NCBI GenBank assembly: GCA_036946415.1
Contig: JAQIJD010000001.1
Span: 186,001 to 250,000 of the forward strand
Direction of reading: 5' to 3'
Length of the DNA stretch: 64,000 bases
DNA from: Sphingomonas_Q fennica_A
GTDB taxonomy: Bacteria; Pseudomonadota; Alphaproteobacteria; Sphingomonadales; Sphingomonadaceae
Position numbers and translations under genes: made by a program. The notes under the pieces were generated by a model. It made no database searches and was not told where the DNA came from. It worked only from the letters and a program-made list of their open reading frames with translations. Of this stretch, positions 8,344-16,615 are shown in pieces. Each line of letters opens with the position of its first letter. Position 1 is the first letter of the stretch.

Positions 8344-8856
8344 ATGTATGATTTCGCCATCGCCGCTGCCGACAAGCCCGCGCTCTATGCCGAACTGGCC
8401 GGCGCGCTTGACGGTCTGACCGCGGGCGAGCCGGATCCGATCGCCAACATGGCCAATGCCGCGGCCTTGCTGTGGCAGGCGCTGCCCGATCTCAACTGGG
8501 CCGGTTTCTACCGCGCGATCGGGGACGAGCTGGTGCTGGGGCCGTTCCAGGGCAAGGCGGCCTGCATCCGCATTCCCTTCGGCCGGGGCGTCTGCGGCGC
8601 GGCGGCGGCGACGGGCACGGTGCAGACGGTGGCGGACGTTCACGCCTTCCCCGGCCATATCGCCTGCGATGCGGCCTCGGCGGCAGAACTGGTGGTGCCG
8701 GTGTTCGGGGCGGGGGGCGAACTGATCGGCGTGCTCGATCTCGACAGCCCGACGGCGGGGCGTTTCGACGCCGCCGATGCGGAGGGTTGCGCAGCCCTGA
8801 TGGCCTTGCTCGGGCCACGCCTCGCCCCTCTCGATTCCGGCGCCGTGACGCGATAA
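8344..8856 (+). CDS. msrC: Free methionine-(R)-sulfoxide reductase (GAF-type fRMsr)
   Basis: 170 residues, one GAF domain with NWAGFYRAIGDELVLGPFQG and three cysteines at 74 (KAACIRIPFG), 84 (GRGVCG) and 108 (HIACD), matching the three redox cysteines of E. coli YebR/MsrC. The enzyme reduces free methionine-R-sulfoxide using thioredoxin. The C-terminal GVLDLDSP stretch is also family-typical. Full length, no oddities. Confidence 0.92.
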   Translation: MYDFAIAAADKPALYAELAGALDGLTAGEPDPIANMANAAALLWQALPDLNWAGFYRAIGDELVLGPFQGKAACIRIPFGRGVCGAAAATGTVQTVADVHAFPGHIACDAASAAELVVPVFGAGGELIGVLDLDSPTAGRFDAADAEGCAALMALLGPRLAPLDSGAVTR

Positions 8857-8866
8857 ATCGGCGGCC

Positions 8867-9691
8867 ATGCGCCTCCACGTCCATCACTCCATGCGCTACA
8901 GCTTCTCCCAGCCGCAGGCGCGGCTGATCCAGCTCCTGCGCCTCACGCCCGCCAGCTACGAGGGGCAGAACGTGCTCCAGTGGCGGATCGACGCCTGCCG
9001 CGACGCGCGCCTGCGCCGCAGTCACGACGGCTACGGCAATCTCGTGACGATGCTCTACGTCGACGGGCCGCTGACGGAGCTGACGCTGACCGTGTCGGGC
9101 ATGGCCATCACCGAGGATCGCGCCGGCATGGTCGGCTCCGCCCCCGATCCGCTGCCGCCCGCCTTCTTCCTCCAGCCGACCGCGCTGACCGCCCCGTCCG
9201 CGGCGATCGCCGCGCTGGCGGACGAAGTGGCGGCGGCGAGCGAGGATCCGCTCGATCGGGCGCACGGGCTGATGGCGGCGATCCACGCCCGCCTCGCGCT
9301 CGTCACCGATCCGACCGTGGGGGACGTGGGGGCGGCGGCGGCCATCGCCGCGGAGGCCGCCAATCCGCGCGACATGGCGCATCTGTTCGCGGCGGCGGCG
9401 CGGCGGATCGGCCTGCCGACGCGATACGTCTCCGGCCTGATGGCGACCGAGGGGGAAACCGTCCATGCCGCGCACGGCTGGGCGGAGGCGCATGTCGACG
9501 GCTATGGCTGGATCGGCTTCGATCCGTCGGCCGACCGCTGCCCCGATGCGCGCTACGTGCGCGTGGCGGTGGGGCTGGATCATGGCGAGGCGGCACCCGT
9601 TTCGGGTCAACGCGTCGGCGGCGGCGACGAGCATCTTGCGGTGAACGTCCGCGTCGGTGCGGATGCGGCGATGGTGCAGGCGCAGGGCTGA
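8867..9691 (+). CDS. Transglutaminase-like protein lacking the catalytic cysteine
   Basis: 274 residues. The N-terminal Bact_transglu_N domain (MRLHVHHSMRYSFSQPQARL, LRLTP) and the transglutaminase-like core are clear: AANPRDMAHLFAAAARRIGL, PTRYVSGL, then HGWAEAHVDGYGWIGFDPSA with the expected His and Asp. In active family members the core reads C-R/Q-D-x-A-H; here a proline stands where cysteine is expected, so cysteine-based catalysis is unlikely. Related genes usually sit with ATP-grasp and alpha-E genes, which in this window lie 12 kb away (21230-23664). Function unknown, possibly structural or regulatory. Confidence 0.8.
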   Translation: MRLHVHHSMRYSFSQPQARLIQLLRLTPASYEGQNVLQWRIDACRDARLRRSHDGYGNLVTMLYVDGPLTELTLTVSGMAITEDRAGMVGSAPDPLPPAFFLQPTALTAPSAAIAALADEVAAASEDPLDRAHGLMAAIHARLALVTDPTVGDVGAAAAIAAEAANPRDMAHLFAAAARRIGLPTRYVSGLMATEGETVHAAHGWAEAHVDGYGWIGFDPSADRCPDARYVRVAVGLDHGEAAPVSGQRVGGGDEHLAVNVRVGADAAMVQAQG

Positions 9692-9762
9692 CGACGCCCC
9701 CCCCCCGGCGTGCGGCGGAAATGGCGCGACGGGCGGCGATGCGGCCGGCGCCGTCCCCGGGA

Positions 9763-10557
9763 TCAGCGGAAGGGCGTGACCTTGCCGCTGCCGCTATGGG
9801 CGCGGGCGGGCATGTCCGGCGCGGGCGGATCGAAGCGCGCCCAGCCCGAGGGGGTGAGCCGTTCGATCGGGCGGTAGCGGACCTTATATTGCATCCGCGC
9901 CGAGCCTTCGACCCAATAGCCGAGATAGACGTAGGGCATGTCGGCGGCGGCGGCGCGCTGGATGTGATCGATGATGATGTAGGTGCCGAGGCCGGGGCGG
10001 ACGGCGGCGTCGGGCTCGAAGAAGCTGTAGACCATCGACAGGCCGTCGGCCTGATGGTCGGTCAGGCAGGCGCCGACCAGCCGGCCGGGGCGGCCGCCTT
10101 GCGAAGGCTCCCGATATTCGACGACATAGGTGTTGACGGGCGTCTGCTCGACCATGTCGGCGAAATCGAGCTCGTCCATCTCCGCCATGCCGCCGCCGGG
10201 GTGGCGTTCTGCCAGATAGCGGCGCAGCAGGGCGAACTGCTCCTCGGTGGTCCACGGCTTGCAGGCGGTGACGACGAGATCCTGGTGCCGGCGCATCAGC
10301 TTGCGCTGGGTGGCGTTGGCGCGGAACTCGCCCGCCACGACGCGGACGGAGACGCAGGCCTGGCAATCGACGCACGACGGGCGATAGGCGACCGACTGGC
10401 TGCGGCGGAAACCGATGCGGCCCAGCGCATCGTTCAGCTCCCCCGCATTCTCGCCCGACAGCTCTGTGAAGACCTTCCGTTCCGTGCGGCCCGCCAGATA
10501 GGGGCAGGGCGACGGGGTCGTCACGAAGAAGCGGGGAAACCGGAACTGCGCTGTCAC
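9763..10557 (-). CDS. bpt: Aspartate/glutamate leucyltransferase (Bpt, arginyltransferase family)
   Basis: About 264 residues from a GTG at 10557 (VTAQFRFPRFFVTTPSPCPY); AGGGGA lies upstream. The N-terminal CPYLAGRTERKVFTEL, the CVDCQAC cysteine cluster and C-terminal YVYLGYWVEGSARMQYKVRY are diagnostic of the ATE/Bpt family. Bpt transfers leucine from Leu-tRNA to proteins with N-terminal Asp/Glu, marking them for ClpAP through ClpS. The frame is open 24 codons further, but those show no family similarity. Monocistronic. Confidence 0.9.
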   Translation of the reverse strand: MTAQFRFPRFFVTTPSPCPYLAGRTERKVFTELSGENAGELNDALGRIGFRRSQSVAYRPSCVDCQACVSVRVVAGEFRANATQRKLMRRHQDLVVTACKPWTTEEQFALLRRYLAERHPGGGMAEMDELDFADMVEQTPVNTYVVEYREPSQGGRPGRLVGACLTDHQADGLSMVYSFFEPDAAVRPGLGTYIIIDHIQRAAAADMPYVYLGYWVEGSARMQYKVRYRPIERLTPSGWARFDPPAPDMPARAHSGSGKVTPFR

Positions 10558-10721
10558 CGCCGAATCGTCCCCTGCACAATGACCGCAATCTATGGGCCGC
10601 ACCCGCGGGGATGAAAAGACGCAGAACACTGAAAAGAGGGTTAACCCAAACCCGCCCGCAGGGCTGGCGGGGCCGGTTTTGCGACGGATGGAGGCGCGGG
10701 GGGCAGAGGAACGGTCCGCTA

Positions 10722-10806
10722 CCTCCGTTCACCCCGAGCGCAGTCGAGGGGCACGCGGGGCGCCTGCTTGCACATGTGTCTCGACTGCGCTCGACACGAA
10801 CGGAGG
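10722..10806. repeat. Imperfect inverted repeat (sphingomonad-type intergenic element)
   Basis: Two arms, 10722-10753 and 10778-10806, share CCTCCGTTC and GAGCGCAGTCGAG in opposite orientation (CTCGACTGCGCTC on the right). They lie in the 264-base gap between the starts of bpt and the 3' end of ilvA, which is otherwise without features. Such GAGCGCAGTCGAG elements are, from memory, dispersed in sphingomonad genomes. Confidence 0.7.
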
Positions 10807-10821
10807 ATGGGGCGGATGCCC

Positions 10822-12072
10822 TCAGGCCGGCTCGACCGGTGCCACCTCGAACCCTTCGCGCATCAGCGCATCGACCAGCCGGTCGAGGTGGGCGCGGTCG
10901 CGCGTCTCGCATTCGATGTCCGCGATCAGCCCCTTGGCGGGCAGCGTCGTGAACACGCGCTGGTGATAGACTTCGATGATGTTGGCCTGTTGCTCGTCGA
11001 ACACGCGGGCGACGGCGAACAGCGCGCCGGGACGGTCCTGCAAACGGATGCGCAGGCGGGCGAGGCGGCCCGAGCGCGCCAGATCGCGCAGCAGCACGTT
11101 GGCGAGGAGGCGCGTGTCGATATTGCCGCCGCACAGCACGATGCCGACGGTGCGGCCGGCGAAGCGCTGCGGATGCGCCAGCAGCGCGGCGAGGCCGGCG
11201 GCGCCCGCCCCTTCGACCACCGTCTTCTCGATCTGGAGGAGGATGGCGACGGCGGTTTCCAAGTGCCGTTCGCCCACCAGCAGAATGTCGTCGACCAGCG
11301 CCGCCACCACCTCGGCGGGGAGGCGGCCGGGCTGCTTGACGGCGATGCCCTCGGCCAGCGTATCGCCTTCGCACGGCAGGCTGACGCCCTTGATGCGCGC
11401 ATACATCGACGGATAGAGTTCGGCCTGCACGCCGACGACCGTCACCGGCCGCTCCTGCGCGGCGGCGACGGTGGCGCAGCCGGCGATCAGCCCGCCGCCG
11501 CCGATCGGCACGATCAGCGTATCGATCGCCGGCACGTCGGCCAGCATTTCCAGCGCCACCGTGCCCTGGCCCGCGATGATGCGCGGATCGTCGAACGGCG
11601 GCACGAAGGTGAGGCCGTCGCGCTCCGCCAGCCCCAGCGCATGATCCTGCGCATCGTCGAACCGCTCGCCATGGAGGATGACGCGCGCCTGATGCCCTTC
11701 GGTCTGCTGCACCTTCACGGTCGGCGTGGGCTTGGGCATCACGATCGTGACCGGGATGCCGAGCCGCCGGCCGTGATAGGCGAGGCCCTGGGCGTGGTTG
11801 CCGGCCGAGGCGGCGATGACGCCGCGCGAGCGCGCCTCATCGTCCAGTTGCAGCAACGTGTTGAGCGCGCCGCGCTCCTTGTAGGCGGCGGTGAACTGGA
11901 GATTCTCGAACTTCAGATAGACGTTGGCACCCGTCATTTCGGACAGGGTGCGGCTGTGCAGCGTGGGCGTGTGGATGACCGCGCCGCCGATCCGCGTCGC
12001 CGCGGCCTTCACGTCGTCCAGCGAGACGGGGAGGGCGGGGGTTTCGGGCAGGGGCGTGGAGAGCGTGGCCAT
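10822..12072 (-). CDS. ilvA: Threonine ammonia-lyase
   Basis: 416 residues. It is a PLP fold-type II enzyme: the Schiff-base lysine is in FTAAYKERGALN (Lys65), SAGNHAQGLA binds substrate, and GGGGLIAG is the phosphate loop. A C-terminal ACT domain (about 330-416; RLRIRLQDRPGALFAVARVF) suggests amino-acid control. It deaminates threonine to 2-oxobutyrate for isoleucine synthesis. With a single ACT domain and this length it resembles the TdcB/IlvA-short group, so a catabolic role is possible. Divergent from the next gene. Confidence 0.9.
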   Translation of the reverse strand: MATLSTPLPETPALPVSLDDVKAAATRIGGAVIHTPTLHSRTLSEMTGANVYLKFENLQFTAAYKERGALNTLLQLDDEARSRGVIAASAGNHAQGLAYHGRRLGIPVTIVMPKPTPTVKVQQTEGHQARVILHGERFDDAQDHALGLAERDGLTFVPPFDDPRIIAGQGTVALEMLADVPAIDTLIVPIGGGGLIAGCATVAAAQERPVTVVGVQAELYPSMYARIKGVSLPCEGDTLAEGIAVKQPGRLPAEVVAALVDDILLVGERHLETAVAILLQIEKTVVEGAGAAGLAALLAHPQRFAGRTVGIVLCGGNIDTRLLANVLLRDLARSGRLARLRIRLQDRPGALFAVARVFDEQQANIIEVYHQRVFTTLPAKGLIADIECETRDRAHLDRLVDALMREGFEVAPVEPA

Positions 12073-12149
12073 GCACGGCCTCTAGGCCAAAGTGATCGGG
12101 GATAGAAGGGCGTGGCAAACCAGCGGGAAAGGCCGTAACGATCCGCCGC

Positions 12150-13016
12150 ATGAGCAGGATCAGCTTTCTCGGCCTCGGCGTGATGGGCGCGCCGATGGCC
12201 CGCCACCTCGTCGCCGCCGGGCATGACGTGACCGTCTACAACCGCACGGCGGACAAGGCCGCGGCCTGGGCCGAGCAGTGCGGCGGCCGCGTCGCCGATA
12301 CGCCGGCCGCGGCGGCGGACGGGGCGGAGGCGGTGTTCGCCTGCGTCGGCGCCGATGCCGACGTGGCGGCGGTGACGATGGGGCCGGACGGCTGCTTCCG
12401 GGCGATGGCGCCGGGGGCGCTGTTCGTCGACCACACCACCGTCTCCGCCACGATCGCGCGGCGGCTGGCGGAGGAGGGGGCGGCGCGCGGCCTGCTGGTG
12501 GCGGATGCGCCCGTCTCGGGCGGGCAGGCGGGGGCCGAGCAGGGCACGCTGTCCGTGATGATGGGCGGCAGCGACGATGCGGTGGCCGCCGCCCGCCCGC
12601 TGATCGAGGCCTATGCCGCGCGCATCGTCCACGTCGGGCCGGCGGGGGCGGGGCAGCAGGCGAAGATGGCCAACCAGATCGCCATCGCCGGCGCGGTGCA
12701 GGGCGTGGCCGAGGCGCTGCGCTTCGCGCAAGGGACGGGGCTGGATACGGACAAGGTGTTCGAGGCGATCTCGGGCGGGGCGGCGTCCTCCTGGCAGATG
12801 CTCAACCGCTGGGCGACGATGGCGAAGGACGAGTTCGACTTCGGCTTCGCGATCGACTGGATGCGCAAGGATCTGGGCCTCGCGCTGGACGAGGCGCGCG
12901 CCCATGGTGCGGTGCTGCCGGTGGCGGCGCTGGTCGATCAATTCTACGGCGAGGTGCAGGCGCTGGGCGGCGGCCGGCAGGATACGTCGGCGATCGTGCG
13001 GCGGCTGCCACGGTGA
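12150..13016 (+). CDS. NAD(P)-dependent beta-hydroxyacid dehydrogenase (3-hydroxyisobutyrate dehydrogenase family)
   Basis: 288 residues. N-terminal Rossmann signature GLGVMGAPMARHLVAAGHDV, substrate-binding VSGGQAGAEQGTLSVMMGG, and the catalytic lysine in QQAKMANQIAIAG define the family (MmsB, GarR, GlxR, GLYR). An acidic/basic residue after the second strand (YNRTADK) suggests NADP(H) preference. Substrate could be 3-hydroxyisobutyrate, tartronate semialdehyde or succinic semialdehyde. The stop overlaps the amidohydrolase GTG start (GTGA). Confidence 0.88.
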   Translation: MSRISFLGLGVMGAPMARHLVAAGHDVTVYNRTADKAAAWAEQCGGRVADTPAAAADGAEAVFACVGADADVAAVTMGPDGCFRAMAPGALFVDHTTVSATIARRLAEEGAARGLLVADAPVSGGQAGAEQGTLSVMMGGSDDAVAAARPLIEAYAARIVHVGPAGAGQQAKMANQIAIAGAVQGVAEALRFAQGTGLDTDKVFEAISGGAASSWQMLNRWATMAKDEFDFGFAIDWMRKDLGLALDEARAHGAVLPVAALVDQFYGEVQALGGGRQDTSAIVRRLPR

Positions 13017-14701
13017 GACGGCTCGCCGCGATCGGCATCGCGCTGGCGCTGGCGATGCCCGCGGCGGCACGGCGCAAGCCTGCCCCCGCCGCGCCGCCAC
13101 CGCCCTCGGCCGGCGGGCTGGTGGACGACGTCAACGGCTATACGCTGGACGAGGCCGGCCGGCTGAAGCGCTTCACGGGCGTGCTGATCGGCAAGGATGG
13201 CCGCGTGGTGAAGCTGCTCGGGCCGGCGGACGCGCGGCCCGAACGGCTCGATTTCAGGCTGGACGGGCAGAAGCGCACCTTGCTGCCGGGGCTGATCGAC
13301 GGCCACGGCCACGTCCTGTCGCTGGGCTTCGCGTTGCTGCGGCTGGACCTTTCGGCCACCACCTCGCTGGCGGAAGCGCAGGCGGCGCTCAGCGATTATG
13401 CGGCCAAGACGCCGGCGCCGGTCTGGATTCAGGGCGGCGGCTGGAATCAGGAGAAGTGGCGGCTGGGCCGTTTCCCGACCGCGGCCGATCTGGATGCGGC
13501 GGTGGCGGACCGGCCGGTGGCGCTGTCGCGGGTCGACGGGCACGCCACGCTCGTCAACAGCCGGGCGATGGCCGAGGCGGGGATCAGCGCCGCCACCAAG
13601 GATCCGGCGGGCGGCCGGATCGAGCGCGACGCCCGCGGCCGGCCGACCGGGCTGTTCGTCGATGCGGCGCAGGATCTGCTCGCCGCCGCCATCCCGAAGC
13701 CGCTGCCGCGCGAGCGGGACGAGGCGCTGGCCAAGGCACAGGGCGCGCTGCTGGCCAACGGCATCACCGCCACCGCCGACATGGGGACGGACGAAGCCGA
13801 CTGGAACGCGATGCGGCGGATGGGCGATGCCGGACGGCTGCGCGTCCGCATCATGGCCTATGCGGCGGGAATCGATCCGCTGTTGTCGATCGCCGGCACC
13901 GCGCCGACGCCGTGGCTCTACGACGGCCGGCTGAAGATGGGCGGCGTCAAGCTCTATGCCGATGGGGCGCTGGGATCGCGCGGGGCGTGGCTGAAGGCGC
14001 CCTATGCCGATGCGTCGGGCACGCGCGGCCTGCAATTCCTGGACGACGCCAAGCTGCGCAACCTGATGAGCCGCGCGGCGATGGACGGCTTCCAGGTCGC
14101 GGTCCACGCGATCGGCGATGCCGCCAATGCGCAGGCGCTCGACGCGATCGAGGAACTGGCCGAGACCTACAAGGGCGATCGGCGCTGGCGGATCGAACAT
14201 GCCCAGATCGTCGACCCGAAGGACATCGCGCGGTTCGGCCGCAATTCGATCGTCGCCTCGATGCAGCCGACGCACGAGGCGTCCGACTGGCGGATGGCGG
14301 AAGCGCGGCTCGGCCCGGCGCGGCTGGCCGGGGCCTATGCCTGGGCGTCGATGCTGAAGGCGGGGGCGACGCTGGCGTTCGGATCGGACTATCCGGTCGA
14401 AAGCCCCGATCCGTTCGCCGGCCTCGCCACCGCGATCGGGCGGACCGATGCGGCGGGCGAGCCGGCCGGCGGCTGGCGGCCCGAGGAAAAGCTGGATTTC
14501 ACGGCGGCGCTGGCGGCCTTCACCACCGGGGCGGCGAAGGCGGGCTTCGCCGAGGATCGGCTGGGATCGCTGGAGCCGGGGCATTTTGCCGATTTCATCC
14601 TCGTCGATCGCGATCCGGCGGCGCTGGATGCGGCGGGCCTTCGCGCGGTGAAGGTGATCGAAACATGGATCGGCGGCGCGCGCGCCTGGGTGAGGAAGTA
14701 G
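13013..14701 (+). CDS. Exported amidohydrolase family protein (YtcJ-like)
   Basis: 562 residues starting at GTG 13013, coupled by GTGA overlap to the preceding gene. A signal peptide (VRRLAAIGIALALAMPAAAR) is followed by a Pro/Ala linker. The metallo-hydrolase core has LLPGLIDGHGHV (first metal His-x-His), VKLYADGALGSRGAW, HAIGDAAN, IEHAQIV and FGSDYPVESPDPF (last metal Asp). This is the amidohydrolase-3/YtcJ branch, whose substrates are mostly unknown; the signal peptide puts it in the periplasm. Followed by a sugar MFS transporter after 4 bases. Confidence 0.85.
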   Translation: MRRLAAIGIALALAMPAAARRKPAPAAPPPPSAGGLVDDVNGYTLDEAGRLKRFTGVLIGKDGRVVKLLGPADARPERLDFRLDGQKRTLLPGLIDGHGHVLSLGFALLRLDLSATTSLAEAQAALSDYAAKTPAPVWIQGGGWNQEKWRLGRFPTAADLDAAVADRPVALSRVDGHATLVNSRAMAEAGISAATKDPAGGRIERDARGRPTGLFVDAAQDLLAAAIPKPLPRERDEALAKAQGALLANGITATADMGTDEADWNAMRRMGDAGRLRVRIMAYAAGIDPLLSIAGTAPTPWLYDGRLKMGGVKLYADGALGSRGAWLKAPYADASGTRGLQFLDDAKLRNLMSRAAMDGFQVAVHAIGDAANAQALDAIEELAETYKGDRRWRIEHAQIVDPKDIARFGRNSIVASMQPTHEASDWRMAEARLGPARLAGAYAWASMLKAGATLAFGSDYPVESPDPFAGLATAIGRTDAAGEPAGGWRPEEKLDFTAALAAFTTGAAKAGFAEDRLGSLEPGHFADFILVDRDPAALDAAGLRAVKVIETWIGGARAWVRK

Positions 14702-14705
14702 CGAG

Positions 14706-15983
14706 ATGGCGATGGGTCCAACCGGCACCGGCCGGGTGACGGGTGCGGCGGTGGCGGGCGCGGCGACGCTCGCGCCTTTCGTGTTCGCCCTGTTCTTCCT
14801 GTTCGGCGGCATCACCAGCCTGAACGACGTGCTGATCCCGAAGTTGAAGGATCTCTTCACGCTGACGACGGCGCAGGCGATGCTGACGCAATCGGCCTTC
14901 TTCGCCGCATACTTCATCGTCTCCTTCCCGGCCGGGCTGCTGGTGGCGCGGATCGGCTATCTGCGCGCGGCGGTGGTCGGCCTGGGGCTGATGGCGGCGG
15001 GGTGCCTGCTGTTCATTCCGGCAGCACAGGCCGCCGCCTTCGGGCCGTTCCTGTTCGCCTTGTTCGTGCTGGCGGCGGGGATCACGGTGGTGCAGGTCGT
15101 CGCCAACCCCTTGATCTCGTTGCTGGGCGATCCGGCGACCGCGTCCAGCCGGCTGACCTTCGCGCAGGCGTTCAACTCGCTCGGCACGACGATCTTCCCG
15201 CTGGTCGGCGCGTCGATCATCCTCGGCTCGCTCCAGACGGTCGATCCGGCGACGCTGGCCGGCGCCGCGCTCGACGCCTATCGCGCCGCCGAGACGCAGA
15301 CGATTGTGCGCACCTATCTGGTGCTGGCCGCCGCGATCGCGGTGGTGGCGGTGGTGGTGTGGACGGCGCGCAACCGGTTGCAGGCGGGGACGGACGAGGC
15401 CGCGGGCTTCGGCGCCGCGCTCGGCCTGCTGCGCCGCCCGCGCTTCGCCTTCGGTACGCTCGGCATCTTCCTCTACGTCGGCGCCGAAGTGGCGATCGGC
15501 AGCCTGATCGTCCTCTACCTCGAACGCGCCGACACGCTGGCACTGGGGGCGGAGGCGGCGGGCCAGCATGTCGCGCTCTACTGGGGCGGGGCGATGGTCG
15601 GCCGGTTCGTGGGCGCGGTCGTGCTGCGGCTGGTGCCGCCGCCGGTGGTGCTGGCGACGGCGGCGGGTGCGGCGATCGCGCTGCTGGCGCTGTCCGCCAA
15701 CAGCGTCGGCGTCGTGTCCGGTTACAGCCTGCTGGGCGTCGGCCTGTTCAATTCGATCATGTTCCCGACGATCTTCTCGCTGGCGAGCGAGGGGCTCGGC
15801 AAGCGCAGTGCCGAAGGATCGGGGATCATCTGCATGGCGATCGTCGGCGGGGCGATCGTGCCGCTGCTGACGGGGGCGGTGGCCGATGGGACGACGCTGC
15901 GACTGGCGCTGGCGGTGCCGGCGCTCTGCTACGCCGGCATCCTCGGTTTCGCCCTGTTCGCGCGGCGGCCGCTGGCGGGGTGA
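14706..15983 (+). CDS. MFS sugar transporter (FucP/GluP-type)
   Basis: 425 residues with about 12 hydrophobic helices. Family signatures: FFLFGGITSLNDVLIPKLKD in TM1, ANPLISLLG, and SRLTFAQAFNSLGTTIFP, all typical of the fucose/glucose/galactose:H+ symporters and of NagP. Inner membrane importer for a hexose or amino sugar; the exact sugar is not readable. It probably shares an operon with the amidohydrolase upstream. No sugar kinase or glycosidase is near. Confidence 0.85.
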   Translation: MAMGPTGTGRVTGAAVAGAATLAPFVFALFFLFGGITSLNDVLIPKLKDLFTLTTAQAMLTQSAFFAAYFIVSFPAGLLVARIGYLRAAVVGLGLMAAGCLLFIPAAQAAAFGPFLFALFVLAAGITVVQVVANPLISLLGDPATASSRLTFAQAFNSLGTTIFPLVGASIILGSLQTVDPATLAGAALDAYRAAETQTIVRTYLVLAAAIAVVAVVVWTARNRLQAGTDEAAGFGAALGLLRRPRFAFGTLGIFLYVGAEVAIGSLIVLYLERADTLALGAEAAGQHVALYWGGAMVGRFVGAVVLRLVPPPVVLATAAGAAIALLALSANSVGVVSGYSLLGVGLFNSIMFPTIFSLASEGLGKRSAEGSGIICMAIVGGAIVPLLTGAVADGTTLRLALAVPALCYAGILGFALFARRPLAG

Positions 15984-16004
15984 GCCGCGGCCGCCGGCGC
16001 GGCT

Positions 16005-16601
16005 TCAGCTATATTTGACCGAGCAGCCGTAGGCCCGCGTCTGCGCGACGGCGACGGGGCGCTTCGCCTTCAGGTCCGCCAGCGCCGCCGCGACATGGTT
16101 GCGCGCGCCCTTGATGTCGACGGGGTCGGCGGTTGGCTTGTCGTCGATCGCGCCCTGATAGACGAGGCGGCCGGTGGCATCGATCACCGCCATGCCGGGG
16201 GTGGCGGTGGCCGCATAGAGCCGGCCGACCTTGCCCGTGGGATCGAGCAGATAGGCGGTGGGCGCGGCCTTCTCCTTCGCCACGAAGGCCAGCGCCTCGC
16301 GGCCGTTCATATGGCCCTGCTTGCCGGGCGCGCCGGAATTGACCGTCAGCCACGCGGCGCCCTGCGCTTTGGCGGCGGCCTGCAAGCGCTGCATGTTGCC
16401 GCTGCCATAATGCTTCTGGACGAAGGGGCAGCCGGGGTTGTTCCATTCCAGCACCACCGGCCGCCCGCGGAAATCGGCGAGGCTGACGGTCCTGCCGGTG
16501 GCGTCGGTGGCGGTGAAGGCGGGGGCGGGCTGGCCGATCGTGGCGGCGAATGCGGGGGCCGCTGCGGCGGCGGCGAGCGCGAACGGGATGACGGAACGCA
16601 T
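16005..16601 (-). CDS. Exported peroxiredoxin-like/redoxin protein
   Basis: 198 residues with a signal peptide (MRSVIPFALAAAAAAPAFAA) and a thioredoxin-fold AhpC/TSA domain: IGQPAPAFTATDATGRTVSL, then NNPGCPFVQKHYGSGNM, where the single Cys occupies the peroxidatic/redox site (CPFV, not CXXC). A conserved C-terminal AYGCSVKY cysteine could resolve it. Located 14 bases downstream of dsbD on the same strand, so the DsbD-like protein is its plausible periplasmic reductant. The long upstream frame is dsbD-overlapping and rejected. Confidence 0.85.
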   Translation of the reverse strand: MRSVIPFALAAAAAAPAFAATIGQPAPAFTATDATGRTVSLADFRGRPVVLEWNNPGCPFVQKHYGSGNMQRLQAAAKAQGAAWLTVNSGAPGKQGHMNGREALAFVAKEKAAPTAYLLDPTGKVGRLYAATATPGMAVIDATGRLVYQGAIDDKPTADPVDIKGARNHVAAALADLKAKRPVAVAQTRAYGCSVKYS

Positions 16602-16615
16602 GATCCTTCTCCTCC

